64,000 nucleotides of DNA from Acanthosepion pharaonis (GCA_903632075.3 CAHIKZ030001201.1:7501-71500), one strand, 5' to 3'; positions 45,883-57,960 are shown, counted from the first letter of the stretch. Numbers and translations are program-made. Notes: generated by a model not told the origin, from the letters alone.

Positions 45883-45960
45883 CATGGCGTTCTCCCACAA
45901 GTGGGCAAAACGCAAATCTCTGCGAGAGATCACATTTTTTATATGTGTCCGCTGAAATGC
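45575..45960 (+). repeat. LTR-like dispersed repeat, copy B, with (GT)n
   Basis: Same landmarks as 40700-41030: acacgtgt, aatatgacggactc...gagtcc, catatgtattaaacaacaaa, and gttctcccacaagtgggcaa. It contains the (GT)n at 45819-45881. Confidence 0.5.
45819..45881. repeat. (GT)n microsatellite
   Basis: About 30 GT units. The His-Thr and Cys-Val repeat frames over it are spurious. Confidence 0.95.
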
Positions 45961-46357
45961 AGAGTAAAAAGTTCCTCTAAATGTTCTGGAATACTTCTTG
46001 ATAAATCCAAAATAGATTTTGATCAAAATATCCTTTGTGTGAGTTTCTAAATGTCATATAGAATCTATTGTGAAATTACTACACATTGTCTTCCAGGGGA
46101 TTTCTTTGAACATCCTAGTGTTGGTTTTGTATAAAACAAGAAACGTTAAAAATCCCTCATTCGCTTCTTTCTCTGTTTAGCCACAAAATTTGATAGTAAG
46201 AAAACATGTCTCATTTCCACTCCTGGGGTCTTATGAATCGTCAGCAAACTATGAGTTACAAAGAATATAATATGATCACTACACTATCTTCTGTTAAAAA
46301 ATCTTCATGAGACTAGAATGAGATCTCCACTATAATCTATCACAAATAAATATATTT
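45961..46357. other. No gene recognised
   Basis: AT-rich spacer; nothing identified. Confidence 0.45.
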
Positions 46358-46360
46358 CTT

Positions 46361-46425
<65 letters not shown>

Positions 46426-46441
46426 CTATCTCTCTCTCTCT
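46358..46441. repeat. (TC)n(TATC)n(TC)n compound microsatellite
   Basis: TC repeats interrupted by six TATC units. Confidence 0.95.
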
Positions 46442-48484
46442 GCAACACAAGAAATCATCCTTCTTCAACAAACTGGTCAAAGCTGCTACAAACTGGTAAC
46501 CTAATGCTATCAAACTTAGAATTCAGTTTAACTGTGTTGTAAATTTATTGAAAATTAAAACCAATATCCTATTGTGCAAGAAATTAATAATTAATTTGAT
46601 ATATTTAGTCTATCAAATTTACAAATACGTTAAATTACTCTATTTTTTAATTAGGATAAAAATGAATCTTGTAAATAACCTCTACCTGCCTAAATTTCAT
46701 TTCAAAAAAGCAAAACTTGTATATAAATTTTATGTGATTTAAAATTTACAACAAAAGTTTATAAAATTCTTTGTTGTTTGAGTTATTTTCTAATAAATGA
46801 ATCTTATGTGTGTCTATGGAATTTACAGGAAAGTAAAAGTTACATTTACACAGAATGTTACTCTCTCTGAAGTGTACACTGCTTTCATTCATTGTAGTTT
46901 AGTACCTTATAAATAGAAACTTGAGCCGCTTCCGACATATTTTATACATTAAAAAGTAAAATTAAATCTCCTATGTATTGATTTCATTCGGACATTTTCA
47001 ACGACATTAAAAATTTACTTTGGTTGCACTAAGAATCTTTCTTTTTCTTTGCTATAAAATAAACTGTGGGGAATTGACTGTGGAGTATTAACACCAAAAC
47101 TAGTTTAAAACAAACCAGAATAATTTGAAGACTTCCTGTTTATCTCAGCTTGGAATTTGTTTTGAGTTCTATTGACAATGGTTTCATGCTTGTCATGTTG
47201 CTATGAAGCATCTCAGAACTGTTGGTACCTATAACTACTTTAGGAAGTTAACATCCTTTTCACTTGACAAAAGTTTCTTTGTAAATTAGCACATCAACAT
47301 ATGACACTTAACTTTTCAACATGAACAGACATTTTCTTTAACAATATGTGTAGCATCAGATTTACCAGTTTCAATAAAATGGTTTACTTAAGACCAAAGT
47401 TTTTAGAAAAATTAAATCTTAAAGATATTTTTATTTTGATGTTAAACTCTTGGCGTTTGAAATTACTCATAACTAAAAAGATCTTTTCTTTGTCAGAATT
47501 TGTTCACGTTTTACACTAAACAATAGATCATTTACTGTAAAAAAAGAAAAGGACTGGATCCACCAAACTTTTTAAATAGTGTATTTATATTTAGGATTAG
47601 TACAAGTGAATAATACATTTAACTGAAAGAGACATAGAATTAAAATGTGTTATTTACACTTTATAGTTGTTTGTCTATTTACCAAATTATAGGGGAAAAT
47701 ATTCTTCAGGAATTTCAACAAAGACAATATTATTGACAAAAAATATTTCTCTTCTTCTATTCACTTTTGGTACTTGCAATTGATATTTTATTATTTGTAA
47801 TCCATTTCCAGTAGAAAAATAGTATAAACTTGTCTGTGGCTAAATAATGATTTTGATTAGTGTATTCAAACTTTGTTAAAATTTTGGTATTGAGCATTAT
47901 TTTCTGAGGTTGAAAAACAGAATTTTTCCAATCTAAGCATTAATGGATGCTTCACTATTAAGGTAACTAACAAGTTGAAGTGAATAAGTTATTTTGGAAA
48001 AGTTGTAAATTTGACAACAAAAAGTAAAAATTAATATATTATACAAATGATAACTTAGCTAGTGTTGAATTGTGTACAACTTGCAATATAAAATATATTT
48101 GATGCAGGAAATAGTTTAGGAGAGACAGTATTGTTATCATATTGAAAAGTATTCTCTGATCCACAGTCCAGAAAATTGGTAAGTCATTAAAAGCCTACTT
48201 CAAATTTTAATGAGTTTTAATTTAATTTGAAATGCATAAGAATTTTTATTATTTTTTGTGGTGACAATGGAAGTATTCTTTTAAACAATTTCTTTTATAT
48301 TAAAAAAAAGTAAAAAGATAAAAAGTGAAAACAAACCTATGAAATCAAGACAATCAGCCATAACAGAAAAAAAATTATTTAAAAACAAAACCTGAGATAG
48401 AATTTGATAAAACAAAACTCATTTTTATGACATCTTATTTCAATAATGTATCCAGAGGTGCATTAAAACTGTTTTTGTTTAACT
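46442..48484. other. AT-rich DNA, no gene confirmed
   Basis: Two kilobases with no recognised family. The 46548-46742 frame is Lys/Ile/Tyr-rich and compositional. A short tandem actttcactttcactttcac lies near 48482. Confidence 0.5.
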
Positions 48485-48840
48485 TTCACTTTCACTTTCA
48501 CTTGCATGGTCTTTATCTTAATACTCTTTTGGTTTGATTTTGGTGTTATTGTTTAGTGGCATATCAACACCTCTATGGGTTATTTAATGCTGAAATCTAA
48601 ATATATTGCATGCAGTTTTATGCCTTCAACTACAGATATTTTGTACATAATTTTAAACTTTCAGGGTAAAATATGTTTTATAAATATATAGTTGGTTAAT
48701 GGTTTATTGTAGGTGTTGTATATTTTAGTATAAACCTATTTTTTAAGGTTTATGTTGATAGTTTCTGTATTTTCAAATAGTTTTCTCATGTTGTTTGTAG
48801 TATTTATGTCTTACAGGGGCTAAGTGAGTACATTCAGTTA
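48485..48840 (+). repeat. Dispersed repeat X, partial copy
   Basis: gtttagtggcatatcaacac ctctatgggttatttaatgc tgaaatctaa begins the unit. cttcaactacagatattttg follows. The same opening occurs at 63220 and 63533 (+) and near 49590 (-). Confidence 0.7.
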
Positions 48841-49044
48841 AAATTTGTTTCAGTGTGTCCTCTTTTGGGGATCATTGTTAATGCTGAAAGAAATTATTAA
48901 AAGTAATATTTGCACAGAATCACACTTACTCTGTCTAATCATCACAATTTGTGTGGAGCTAGTAACACAAGAATATGGTAGGAAGGGGTTCAGAAGTGTT
49001 TTAAGGTCATACTTTTCAAAAGCAATCAGCTATATCTGGCAGCA

Positions 49045-49610
49045 AGGCCTATGATCGGGCAATTGGAAGTTTTGAAAAGTGTGGAACCCCCTCTTAATTG
49101 CTGGTGTTCTCAGGTCTGCCCTGTGTTGGGGTGGTAGCACCTGTCAGGGTCCCAACTAATATCAAATAGTGAACCCCCCAAACAAAAGGAAAACACTATG
49201 AAAGTATAAAAATACATTTTTATAGCAATACACTTTTATATAAAAAACTTACCAACCATAACTATTTATTGTAAAATTATGAACAATACATCAATCAACA
49301 TGAAAAAACTCTTTCATGATATTAATCCATATAATATCCTACAATTTCTTAAAAAAATCAAATTGTATTCCAAAATACAACTTCAACAAAATTATAACAT
49401 AAAACATACATATCATCACCTTTAGTAATTATGTCCACACAAACATGTATATGTACAAAAGCTGAGTATCATCTACCATGTATTCAATTGTGAAAGCAGA
49501 ATAACATATAAAATATTTTTATTACTTCAAAGCTCACAAGAAAATTAAATTTCAGCATTAAATTACCTATAAGGTGTTGATATTCCATTAAACAAACAAG
49601 TCAAGTAATT
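49045..49610 (-). repeat. Dispersed repeat X, longer copy
   Basis: On the minus strand it opens gtttaatggaatatcaacac cttataggtaatttaatgct, passes catatacatgtttgtgtgga and ends tagttgggaccctgacaggt gctaccaccccaacacaggg. The order matches 63215-63960. Its end segment agcaattaagagggggttcc is shared too. Confidence 0.8.
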
Positions 49611-50329
49611 GGAACTTAAAACAATTTTATTTGATTTTTACACTCTACTTTTTTAATAATTTAAATAAAATAATGTAAATAGCAAGCAATAGTTGTCAGA
49701 TTATATAATCATATAATGCAACATTTTAAATGGAGAAAATAGGATTATGCCCCATCTGGTTCATTCCAAAATTTTTCAATATTCAAAAGAGATAAATTTT
49801 AATTATCTTTTATCATAATATTTTAGAATATAAAACATAGAGGTGTATAAGATGCACATTTATTTTGAAGACAAAGTTTTAGAAAAGAATTTTATAGTCA
49901 TAATTAAAAATATTTTTATTAACCAAAAATTTAATCATCTACTTTAAAACTTGTACATTGTTCTAAACACCAAAAAATTCAAAACATCAAAATAAGAAAA
50001 AACTATAAATCAAAAATAAATGTTCACTCTTATTTAATTTTGTTCAAAATCTACAAAATCCTCATTGCTTTCACTATATTTTGGAAAGTAATCTGACATT
50101 TCATTATTGAATCCAATATTATGATCAAAGAGAATGTTATCTTCAGTCCCATCCATTGTGTTAGTGATACCACATCACTTAAATGATTTAATCACTCTAT
50201 CACTTCTTATTTTTACCACAAATTTGTTTCATTCATTAGAGATTTTATCACATCTTCCTGTTATATCCAGTCATTTCATTCTTCCCTCATTAATGTTTTA
50301 AAGGTTTTGTTAGCTTATGGCAATATCAC
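49611..50329. other. No gene recognised
   Basis: AT-rich; nothing identified. Confidence 0.5.
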
Positions 50330-50675
50330 ATTGAAACATGGATTCTCATAAAACTACCAAAGTTAAGCAACATCAAGCCTATATGGGTAACCACTTGGGA
50401 ATGCCAAGTGCTGTAAGTTGGTTTAATAGTGTAATGGCTCAGAATTGGAGATTGAAGAGCTGAGTTCAAATTCCAATTGTGTTCATTATATTTACTTACA
50501 CACAAATACCCTTGAAAAAGGTATGAATCCACCTCCTCTCTCTCCAGATATGGGTTAATTGATATGACTTGTCTCAGTAAGTCATTATTATCTCCTAAAA
50601 GTTCTTACAATCTAAAAATATTTTCTAGCTTTATACAACCTGCAAATGGTTGACAAGGCCATAAAAAACAAATCA
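50330..50675 (+). mobile_element. SINE with 5S-rRNA-like head and tRNA-like part
   Basis: 50356-50417 reads ccaaagttaagcaacatcaa gcct, then tatgggtaaccacttgggaa tgccaagtgctgtaag, following the 3' half of 5S rRNA. Then ttggtttaatagtgtaatgg ctc (A-box-like) and gagttcaaattcc (B-box-like, about 50460) follow. The body acccttgaaaaaggtatgaa, atatgggttaattgatatga cttgtctcagtaagtcatta and cttacaatctaaaaatattt matches the minus-strand copy at 12862-13235. The first half of the 5S part is missing or diverged here. Confidence 0.75.
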
Positions 50676-50751
50676 ATTAATCAATGTTAATAGAATTATT
50701 GAATGGTTGCAGTTGACTGTAGGTTGTGTTTTTGTTATATTTACATATGGG

Positions 50752-51529
<778 letters not shown>

Positions 51530-51700
51530 AAAATGCCAGGAAGCCATTTCTGACCTTAGGTCTCTGGTTGGGACCTGGAAGGAAATGTGTATACAACAGA
51601 AATCCAAGGAAACAATAATAATGATAATAATAATGATTAAAATGATAATAAACCTTATTATCATCAGCACTATTATTATTAATGCTTAATAATATAAAAT
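51530..51700 (-). repeat. Dispersed repeat carrying an (ATT)n-like array
   Basis: Inverted relative of 27240-27380: on the minus strand ttgtttccttggatttctgt, then catttccttccaggtcccaa ccagagacct and aggtcagaaatggctt. The array here is a degenerate ATT/ATC run. Confidence 0.65.
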
Positions 51701-52189
51701 AATGCTTAATAATAAATAATATGAAAATATTAGTGCTTTTAATATTAATAATGCTTATAATCAAAAATAAAATAATTGTAATTACATATTTTGATAAAAT
51801 TGTATAAAAAAATCAAATTGACAAAAAAACAGAGTAAGAAATTCCAGCAGAAGAGCCACTTGTTCATTGAGGGAAAATTTTAATCTAATATTTAACAGCA
51901 ACAAACATATTAAAATATTGATCTTTTTTCTTTTCTTTTACTACCTGTAACATCAACTGTAAGAAGACATATTGTATGGCCCTCACAGCTCAATGGGGGA
52001 AAGAATAGATTGTATCATTCAATACCTACAAAACAAAGATAGTAATGTTTCATCACCACCAATCAGATCCTAAATTTGCTTCTGTCCTGACGATCAAGTT
52101 ATGTTCTCTTTACTTTGAACATCTGTTGGGACTAAAGCTTACTCCAAACCTCTAATGCACCTATTATATTCATGCCATTTTAAACACAA
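51701..52189. other. No gene recognised
   Basis: AT-rich lead-in to a LINE fragment. Confidence 0.45.
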
Positions 52190-52840
52190 TGGAAGAATGG
52201 GTAATTCCTTGTGTCAGAAAATGCTTAACTCTTACTGCCATGCTATATCTTTACAAGAATCAGATCAAACAAAAAAATAGAGTATTACTGCCATATCTGA
52301 GCAGGTCTCACTGTCCAGTTTTGATAGAATTCAAAAGCAATTATGTGGCTATGTGGGTGATGAATTATTGCAGCCCCTTTCTTACTTATGTTGAAATGTT
52401 TCTAGCCTCTCACTACTCTATCACTATTACTATGACAAATGTTCAATAAGCTACATTCATTAGTTCCACCAGATCAGACCTTTATAGCTAGGACCCACCA
52501 TGCCATGTTCATAGCATCAAATCATTTTCTTTCCTTTTGTATTTCTTTGGTAAGGAGTAAGTTTGATTCAGACAGCTTCTTCCTGAAATCTGTTACTTTG
52601 TGGAAAAAACTTCCAAGAAGATGCTTCTTTGACCAATATACTCTTAACATCTTCAAGTCTAGGGTCAACCAATATCAATACTATATATCCTCATAATATA
52701 CACTTCTTATTTTCTCTTTCCCTCACCCTTATGCACTTACAACAATTTCACTCAATCACCCTCTACTTTGAGTGGCTCTTAGGCTTTTTATTTGGTACAC
52801 TTAAGTTAAAAACAAAAAAACGCAGGAACATCTCAAGTTG
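52190..52840 (+). pseudogene. Non-LTR LINE C-terminal region, second family
   Basis: Readings across frames give FDRIQKQLCGYVGDELLQPL, SSLSLLYHYYYDKCS, then LVRSKFDSDSFFLKSVTLWK, LPRRCFFDQYTLNIFKSRVN and a terminal YYISS. This is the post-polymerase order of a LINE related to, but distinct from, the copies ending HFTV..ARC. The 3' untranslated part ends near ttttatttggtacacttaag followed by an A-rich run. Stops and frame changes make it a pseudogene. Confidence 0.75.
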
Positions 52841-52871
52841 TGATATACAAATTAAAGACATCAAAATAAAA

Positions 52872-53480
52872 CAAGGATAGAAATTTCAATATCTGAGAAG
52901 TGTTTTAACAAATGACAGAAAATATAACACTGAAATCAGAAGGCATATTAGAATAATAAAAATGCCTTTCAGAAGCTACAGAAAGTATAAAGAAACTGGA
53001 AAAATTCATTAGAAACAAAGAAAAGAGTGATGAACTGCTATGGAATATCAATTCTCTTATATGACAATGAATGCAGGACAATTTCCACACAAATTAAAAG
53101 GTGAGACAACAAAGTGGTTCTCCAAAAGAATGCTAACAATACTATGGATGGAGCATGTGAACAATAAGGAAGTTTTAAGGAAAATGAAAACAAAAAGGAT
53201 ACTTATATTTAGAATCAGAAAGAGATAGTTGAAATTTCTGAGTTGCATAATGTGGAAAGAGGGCATGGATAATTTGACATGCACAGGATATATTGAAGGC
53301 ATGAGAGAGAGAAAAACTGTGCATAAACTATCTAATGAGCTTGTGTAAATAGATTGCAGAACAAGGACTGTAAGGGATAGTAAGAGAACAGACACTGCTA
53401 AGAACTACAAAGGATAGGAAGTTGTGGAGAACCATAATCACCAATGTCATGAAATGATGTGGCACATAAAAAGAAGATAA
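52872..53480 (+). pseudogene. RTE-type LINE C-terminal region
   Basis: Across frames the plus strand gives an ATESIKKLEKFIRNKEK segment, WMEHVNNKEVLRKMKTKRIL, FRIRKRXLKF, GYIEGMRERKTVHKLSNELV and RTKDRKLWRTIITNVMK-like pieces ending ggcacataaaaagaagata. This is the order after the reverse transcriptase in RTE-type elements. A parallel copy is at 55875-56345. It abuts the previous LINE directly. Confidence 0.7.
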
Positions 53481-54004
53481 CATCAATTCAAATTAAATTA
53501 TTTATTAAAAGTTGTTTTTCTTTTTATTATAAAACATTTTACATGTATTTGTGAGCCTCCTAAAATGATTGCATGTGTGCCTTTCAACATTTGTTGCTAT
53601 ATCACTAACCTCAGGAGGAACATAGGTTGTTGACTAAAACTAGTTCATTTTTGTTTTTTGCATTTTTTTAAAATTGTGATTAATTTGATTTTGTTTTAAG
53701 ATAAATCTAAAGTCAGTTTTGTAAATAGTACTAAGGTCTCATGGGTCAGAAGTGATAAATGTTGATAAATGTATTCAAGGTTATAATTTATGTTTCATAT
53801 TTCAGACATGCCTTATTGAAAACTTTTGATGATATAAACACTGTTATAACTATAGATAGCTTGATGCCTCTGGAACATGGTTTAAGCATGGTGTAAGCTA
53901 TGGACAATTTTTATTTCGTAAAGAATGCCTTTCAATTTTGGGGATCATTTTTTACTGATTTTGTTTTCTTGTTTTATTTTAATTATTGACTTGATTAATT
54001 CCAG
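53481..54004. other. No gene recognised
   Basis: AT-rich spacer between LINE fragments. Confidence 0.5.
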
Positions 54005-54495
54005 GCCCTGCACTTGTTTCCAAAGGTAAAATTCAAAGAAGAATCAGTAATGTAATCGATCATGACCTGACATCTCGACTTCAGTCACTTTCTCACCAAT
54101 GTGACATGGTTTCCCTCTATCTTTTCTACAAATATTTACATGGCAATTGTTCTGATGAGCTTTCCTTCTTGGTGTCTCAACTGCATGAATTTAAGCATGC
54201 TACTAGATTGGCAACCATTTTACTGTTTAACTAGCTAGATGTAACCATCTGTTTTTTCTTGAATTTCTCACCTATGGGACTCCATTCCAATTTCTTGCTT
54301 CTCTGCTACCTACAATCTTAAAAATTTAAATGCAATGACAATTGTTTGTCTTCCTGAAACCTGTTCTTTTATTGCCCTTTCTCCCTGCTTGTCCTCACTG
54401 ATTTTTTCTCATTCTCTTTCACTCCCTGTGACTCCATGTGTTCTGGTGACTTTATTACCTTACTTGGGGTGAAATGATTAAAAAAATAGAATAGG
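54005..54495 (+). pseudogene. Non-LTR LINE C-terminus and 3' tail
   Basis: The frame reads KVQRRISNVIDHDLTSRLQS, LSHQCDMVSLYLFYKYLHGN and CSDELSFLVSQLHEFKHATR LAT, then decays. The shared tail gactttattaccttacttgg ggtgaaatgattaaaaaa ends it. It supplies the block just before the HFTV..ARC motif of the other copies, which is deleted here. 5'-truncated and inactive. Confidence 0.8.
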
Positions 54496-55033
54496 AAAAT
54501 ATCTTACCAGAAATATATTTTCATTGCTGAATTGAAGGCTTTTGTTTTTTAACAGAATTCTTAAAAGCAACATGATTTAGAAGCATCCAAAATCAAATCA
54601 CGGAAAGCCCAACCCCAATATTTTTGAATAAATGAAACTTAAACATTATTAATCTATATTATTATCAGGTATTACAATTCTTTTCTTCATTTCATGTGAA
54701 AAAGGAAGAGTTTTCTGAGAGCTTAGATCAGAATAGTAAAGGCCAAAATCTCATAATCTGATCACACATCATAAGTTCTTATTTTATTGGATACAACTTC
54801 TTCATCTCCATGTGTTTCCATGCTAAAAACTTCAGTATATAACTGATTCTTAAAAGTTTTACAATCTTTGAACCATACTCTTAGACTTTCATATTCATTT
54901 ATCCCTTTTAACATTAAGGTGAATCTCTGAACATATTTTGGGCATTAATCTTTTCCTACAGCTTAGCATGTTCCTAAATGCAAGAAATGTTCTCAGTTTG
55001 CTCTAATGACTTTAAGTTCAAATTTCAACCTGC
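54496..55033. other. No gene recognised
   Basis: AT-rich; nothing identified. Confidence 0.5.
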
Positions 55034-55121
55034 ACCTGCAATAAAGCTTCTAAGATATGAGGGGTTACTAAGTGTGAGATAATATGAGGAAAAGAAAACA
55101 TTATTAAGGAGAGAGAACAAT

Positions 55122-55133
55122 AAAAGAAGAGGA
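55122..55133. repeat. Target-site duplication, left copy
   Basis: aaaagaagagga, identical to 55668-55679. Confidence 0.85.
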
Positions 55134-55667
55134 CAGTATTTACATTAGTCGGACTATTGTCCTCATCTTTGTCGCCATATTTGTCACAACGTTTCGGCTG
55201 TTGTACGCTCTGGCCTTCTTCAGGTGGCTGGAATTTCGAACTGAACCCTTTATTTCGATCACTGGGGTAGATTGTTAGTATGTATGTTAACATTAGGTTT
55301 ATAATACCCAGAAATTCATACCCAGATGTCCTCAAGCACAGTGGATAAAGGCATTGGTTAGTTCCAGTGACAGGAACCAAAGAGTGTGAGTTCAATACCC
55401 GGTTAAGGCAGTGGAGAACTTTCAGAGGGAAAATTAGCAGGAGATAACTGATAACTGACATCCATCAAACATGGCATGTGGAACTAGAACAGTCTACCCC
55501 AGTGATTGAAATAAAGGGTTCAGTTCAAAATTCCAGCCACCTGAAGAAGGCCGGAGCGTACAACGGCCGAAACGTTGTGACAAATATGACGACAAAGATG
55601 AGGACAATAATCCGACTAATGTAAATACTGTACATAATACCTCATCTCAGAAATATAGACAGACTCC
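55134..55667 (+). mobile_element. 534 bp inverted-arm SINE-like element with tRNA-like head and ribozyme-like core
   Basis: The left arm 55134-55271 is the reverse complement of 55493-55630 with few differences. Between them lies a tRNA-like head: agcacagtggataaagg (A-box-like, about 55338) and gtgagttcaatacccgg (B-box-like, about 55388). After the right arm, ~35 more bases (tacataatacctcatctcag ...) end the element. The arm holds CTGAAGA...GAAAC, a hammerhead-like core at 55541-55573. Perfect 12 bp duplications flank it inside a LINE. The tRNA head suggests Pol III transcription; duplication and nesting show it moved as a unit. The 147-codon minus-strand frame over it is incidental. Confidence 0.85.
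55541..55573 (+). ncRNA. Hammerhead-ribozyme-like core
   Basis: CTGAAGA at 55541-55547, GGCC (55549-55552) able to pair with GGCC (55565-55568) after one unpaired A, then GAAAC at 55569-55573. No convincing helix I or III partner was found, so activity is doubtful. The other arm carries the complement at 55170-55205. Confidence 0.4.
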
Positions 55668-55679
55668 AAAAGAAGAGGA
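55668..55679. repeat. Target-site duplication, right copy
   Basis: aaaagaagagga, identical to 55122-55133. Confidence 0.85.
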
Positions 55680-55874
55680 ATTAAAAAGACAGAAGATAAC
55701 AATTGACATTGCATTTAAATTTTTGAAGGTCAAAGTTAACTGGAAAACAAGGAGCAGGAAGTGAGTTTCATAAGCAAGAAGTACAAGAGAAGAAACTGTT
55801 AACATAGAACTTACAGTTATATCTCTGCCATTTTAACTGTAAAATGATGAGACCCTGCTGCCAATCTAGTATTG

Positions 55875-56345
55875 CACTTAAATTAATAAAGTTGAGGTAT
55901 GGACTGTAATATTAGAAACAAAAAAGTAAGGAACTCTTATGCAATATCAGTCCTCCTCTAAAGCAGTGAATGTTGGACAATCTCCTCACAGATGAAGAAA
56001 AGACAAGAGGCAACAGGAGGATGCTGAGAATTGTATAGACTGAACAAGGAGTAATGAGGAAGTTTTAGGGAAAATGGAAACAAAAAGGATACTTATTCTT
56101 AGAATCAGAAAGAGACAATTGATATTTCTTGGGTAAATATAAGGGAGAATAATGGCGTTCCCAGGACATATTGAAAGGAAAGGAAAAGCAGAGAATAACC
56201 TACCTAACAAACTTATTTAAAGGGTTGACAGAACAAGATTAGGAGAGAGAACAAAAAGACAAACCTTACTAATAGCTACAAAAGACAGGATGTTGTGGAG
56301 AGCCATGATCGCCCACGTCCTGAAGAGACATGGCATATAGAAGAT
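55875..56345 (+). pseudogene. RTE-type LINE C-terminal region
   Basis: Readings across frames include NIRNKKVRNSYAISVLL, then a KMETKRILILRIRKRQLIFL-like block (matching WMEHVNNKEVLRKMKTKRIL at 53140), GHIERKGKAENNLPNKL and LLIATKDRMLWRAMIAHVLK, ending ggcatatagaagat. It parallels 52872-53480 in order and orientation. It is head-to-head with the minus-strand LINE ending at 55870. Multiple stops make it a pseudogene. Confidence 0.75.
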
Positions 56346-56421
56346 ATTCAGAATATAACACTTGGCAAAAAATTCTCAAACAATAAAATTAGGACATTAT
56401 TTTTTCATCATTTCCATTTTT

Positions 56422-56830
56422 AGAATATTCCTACTTGAAGCAACTAACACCTTCCCACTACAGACCTCCATGAGTGACTCCTCCCAGATTTCAGCAAGGC
56501 TATTAATAGAAAAAGTAAAAGACAGCATGTTTTCGTCCACCCCAGAGCAACCCAAGACTAACCCTAGGCTGGATTCCCTTGAAGTTGTGGGCTGAGATTG
56601 TTTACATCAAAAGCCCAGAGTAAGGAATAAGAAAAAAACAAACAAAGCAGAAACTAACACACAAACACAGTAATTCATTACAGTAAAACTTTCTAACAAA
56701 TGTTTTTTATTTAAAACTGTCATACATTTTATTTCCTCTTTTTCTTTTCTTCCTTCTTTTTTCCTTGTATCAAATGGAAAATAATTTAAAGTAAAAATTT
56801 AAGAACATCAATAAAACTGAATAAAAAGGA
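56422..56830 (+). CDS. Candidate 3'-terminal exon of an unidentified host gene
   Basis: A pyrimidine-rich tttttcatcatttccatttt tag ends at about 56422, a good acceptor. The frame then reads IFLLEATNTFPLQTS, MSDSSQISARLLIEKVKDSM and FSSTPEQPKTNPRLDSLEVV G before TGA at 56593-56595. Codon use is less AT-driven than the surroundings and there is no transposon motif. Two AATAAA words (about 56810 and 56820) follow within 240 bases, as for a 3' UTR. I do not recognise the protein. The neighbours are dead LINEs, and a repeat-derived frame remains possible. Confidence 0.35.
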
Positions 56831-57543
56831 ATGTTTCAAAAATGTTTCCTGTTGCTAACATAAATAAATATTTTTCAAAGCTAAATTTTATGATGATTTC
56901 TCTGTTAAGGACATAAATTCAGCTTTTTTGTTTGGTGTGTTGCCAACCAAAACAAAGAGAAAGATTGTGCCAATCAACTCTTCCAATTTAGGAAGGACCT
57001 CCTGAAATTGACATTCAAAGTCCTGGCTTTTACCTCTGCTTCAATGGACTATGTTGAAATTATGTTGTATTACATCTTATTTTCATTATTTGTTGCCAAA
57101 TTTGGTCACAATTTAATTTGTAATATATTTCTATTTATAAAAAGTAAGTGCTAAAGCACAAATGAATTTTTGTCAAACAGAACAAACATAAACTGTGTTT
57201 ACTGTCAACTCTATGCAAAATAGGCAGGTATACATTAATACTCAGTGATTTTCCTGTTTTATTGACTGTTGATATCTTTTTAATGATCTCATTTTGACAA
57301 GTTATAAAATTTGATCTATGTTAAATAAAGTTAATGAAATTATCATAAGATTTCAAAGTAGTTTCATTATTCCAAAATTTAGAGTTGTTGAGATCTTCTA
57401 TCCCCCAAAAATAGTTCACATAAATTTGAAAACCAAGTGTAAGAATGAAAATACATTATATCAATCAAAGCAGGAATATTATTCTTAACAGCTGAAGAAG
57501 TATTAGTTACATATATACAAACATAGCCATGTTTTGTTGTTGA
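56831..57543. other. No gene recognised
   Basis: AT-rich; nothing identified. Confidence 0.5.
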
Positions 57544-57960
57544 GGCAGGACCAAGTTAAATCTCTCACAAAGCAAGGTAGGTCCTGCCTGACAGAGGATC
57601 TCAGTTTACCTCTCCATATATGCCTGTCACTAGCATCAGCTAGTTCTAGGACACACCCTGAGGTCTGCCAAGCAGGAGACGCTGCTGGTTGTTCTTTGGC
57701 TGCTAACACTGCTTGAACATGAAAATATACTAAGACTTGTCAAAATGGTTTGAGGCAAGTTTTTACAAGGCCAGATGCTCTTCCTGATGTCCAAGTACAC
57801 TGAGTGTTTTCTTGAGAAGCCATCTCTAGGAAGGTTGCCATTGGCTTCTTGACGAGTCTTTTTTTCATTGTACGGAGTGACATGCCACCCCCAGTAGCAG
57901 ATAAACTAGTGGGGAAGCTGGTTTAGATGCCAACTACCTGTACAAGCAGCAAGTTGTACT
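57544..57960. repeat. Dispersed repeat with a gccagatgctcttcctgatg phrase
   Basis: An inverted word pair aggcaggacc (57545) / ggtcctgcct (57581) opens the segment. aaggccagatgctcttcctg atgtcca near 57768 is a phrase I associate with dispersed molluscan repeats, from memory. GC content is higher than the flanks. Overlapping frames on both strands at 57503-57716 are not convincing genes. Confidence 0.4.

Larger units (their letters stand above)
55034..55870 (-). pseudogene. Non-LTR LINE C-terminus and tail, split by a nested element
   Basis: The C-terminal coding part (about 55870-55690, minus) reads like the HHFTV..ARC...FFSCTSCL, VNFDLQKFKCNVNCYLL block of 41545-41890. Its continuation into the 3' tail resumes at 55133 and runs to about 55034. 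Removing 55134-55667 and one 12 bp copy restores an order parallel to 41640-41690 (acaataaaag...aattaa.aagacag). The frame has changes and is not functional. Confidence 0.8.

Noticed and set aside
45647..46050. His-Thr and Cys-Val repeat frames
   Set aside because: Artefacts of (GT)n.
53057..53395. 112-codon minus-strand frame
   Set aside because: It is antisense to an RTE-type LINE remnant.
55018..55461. 147-codon minus-strand frame
   Set aside because: It reads through a LINE tail, a target duplication and the inverted arm of a SINE-like element.
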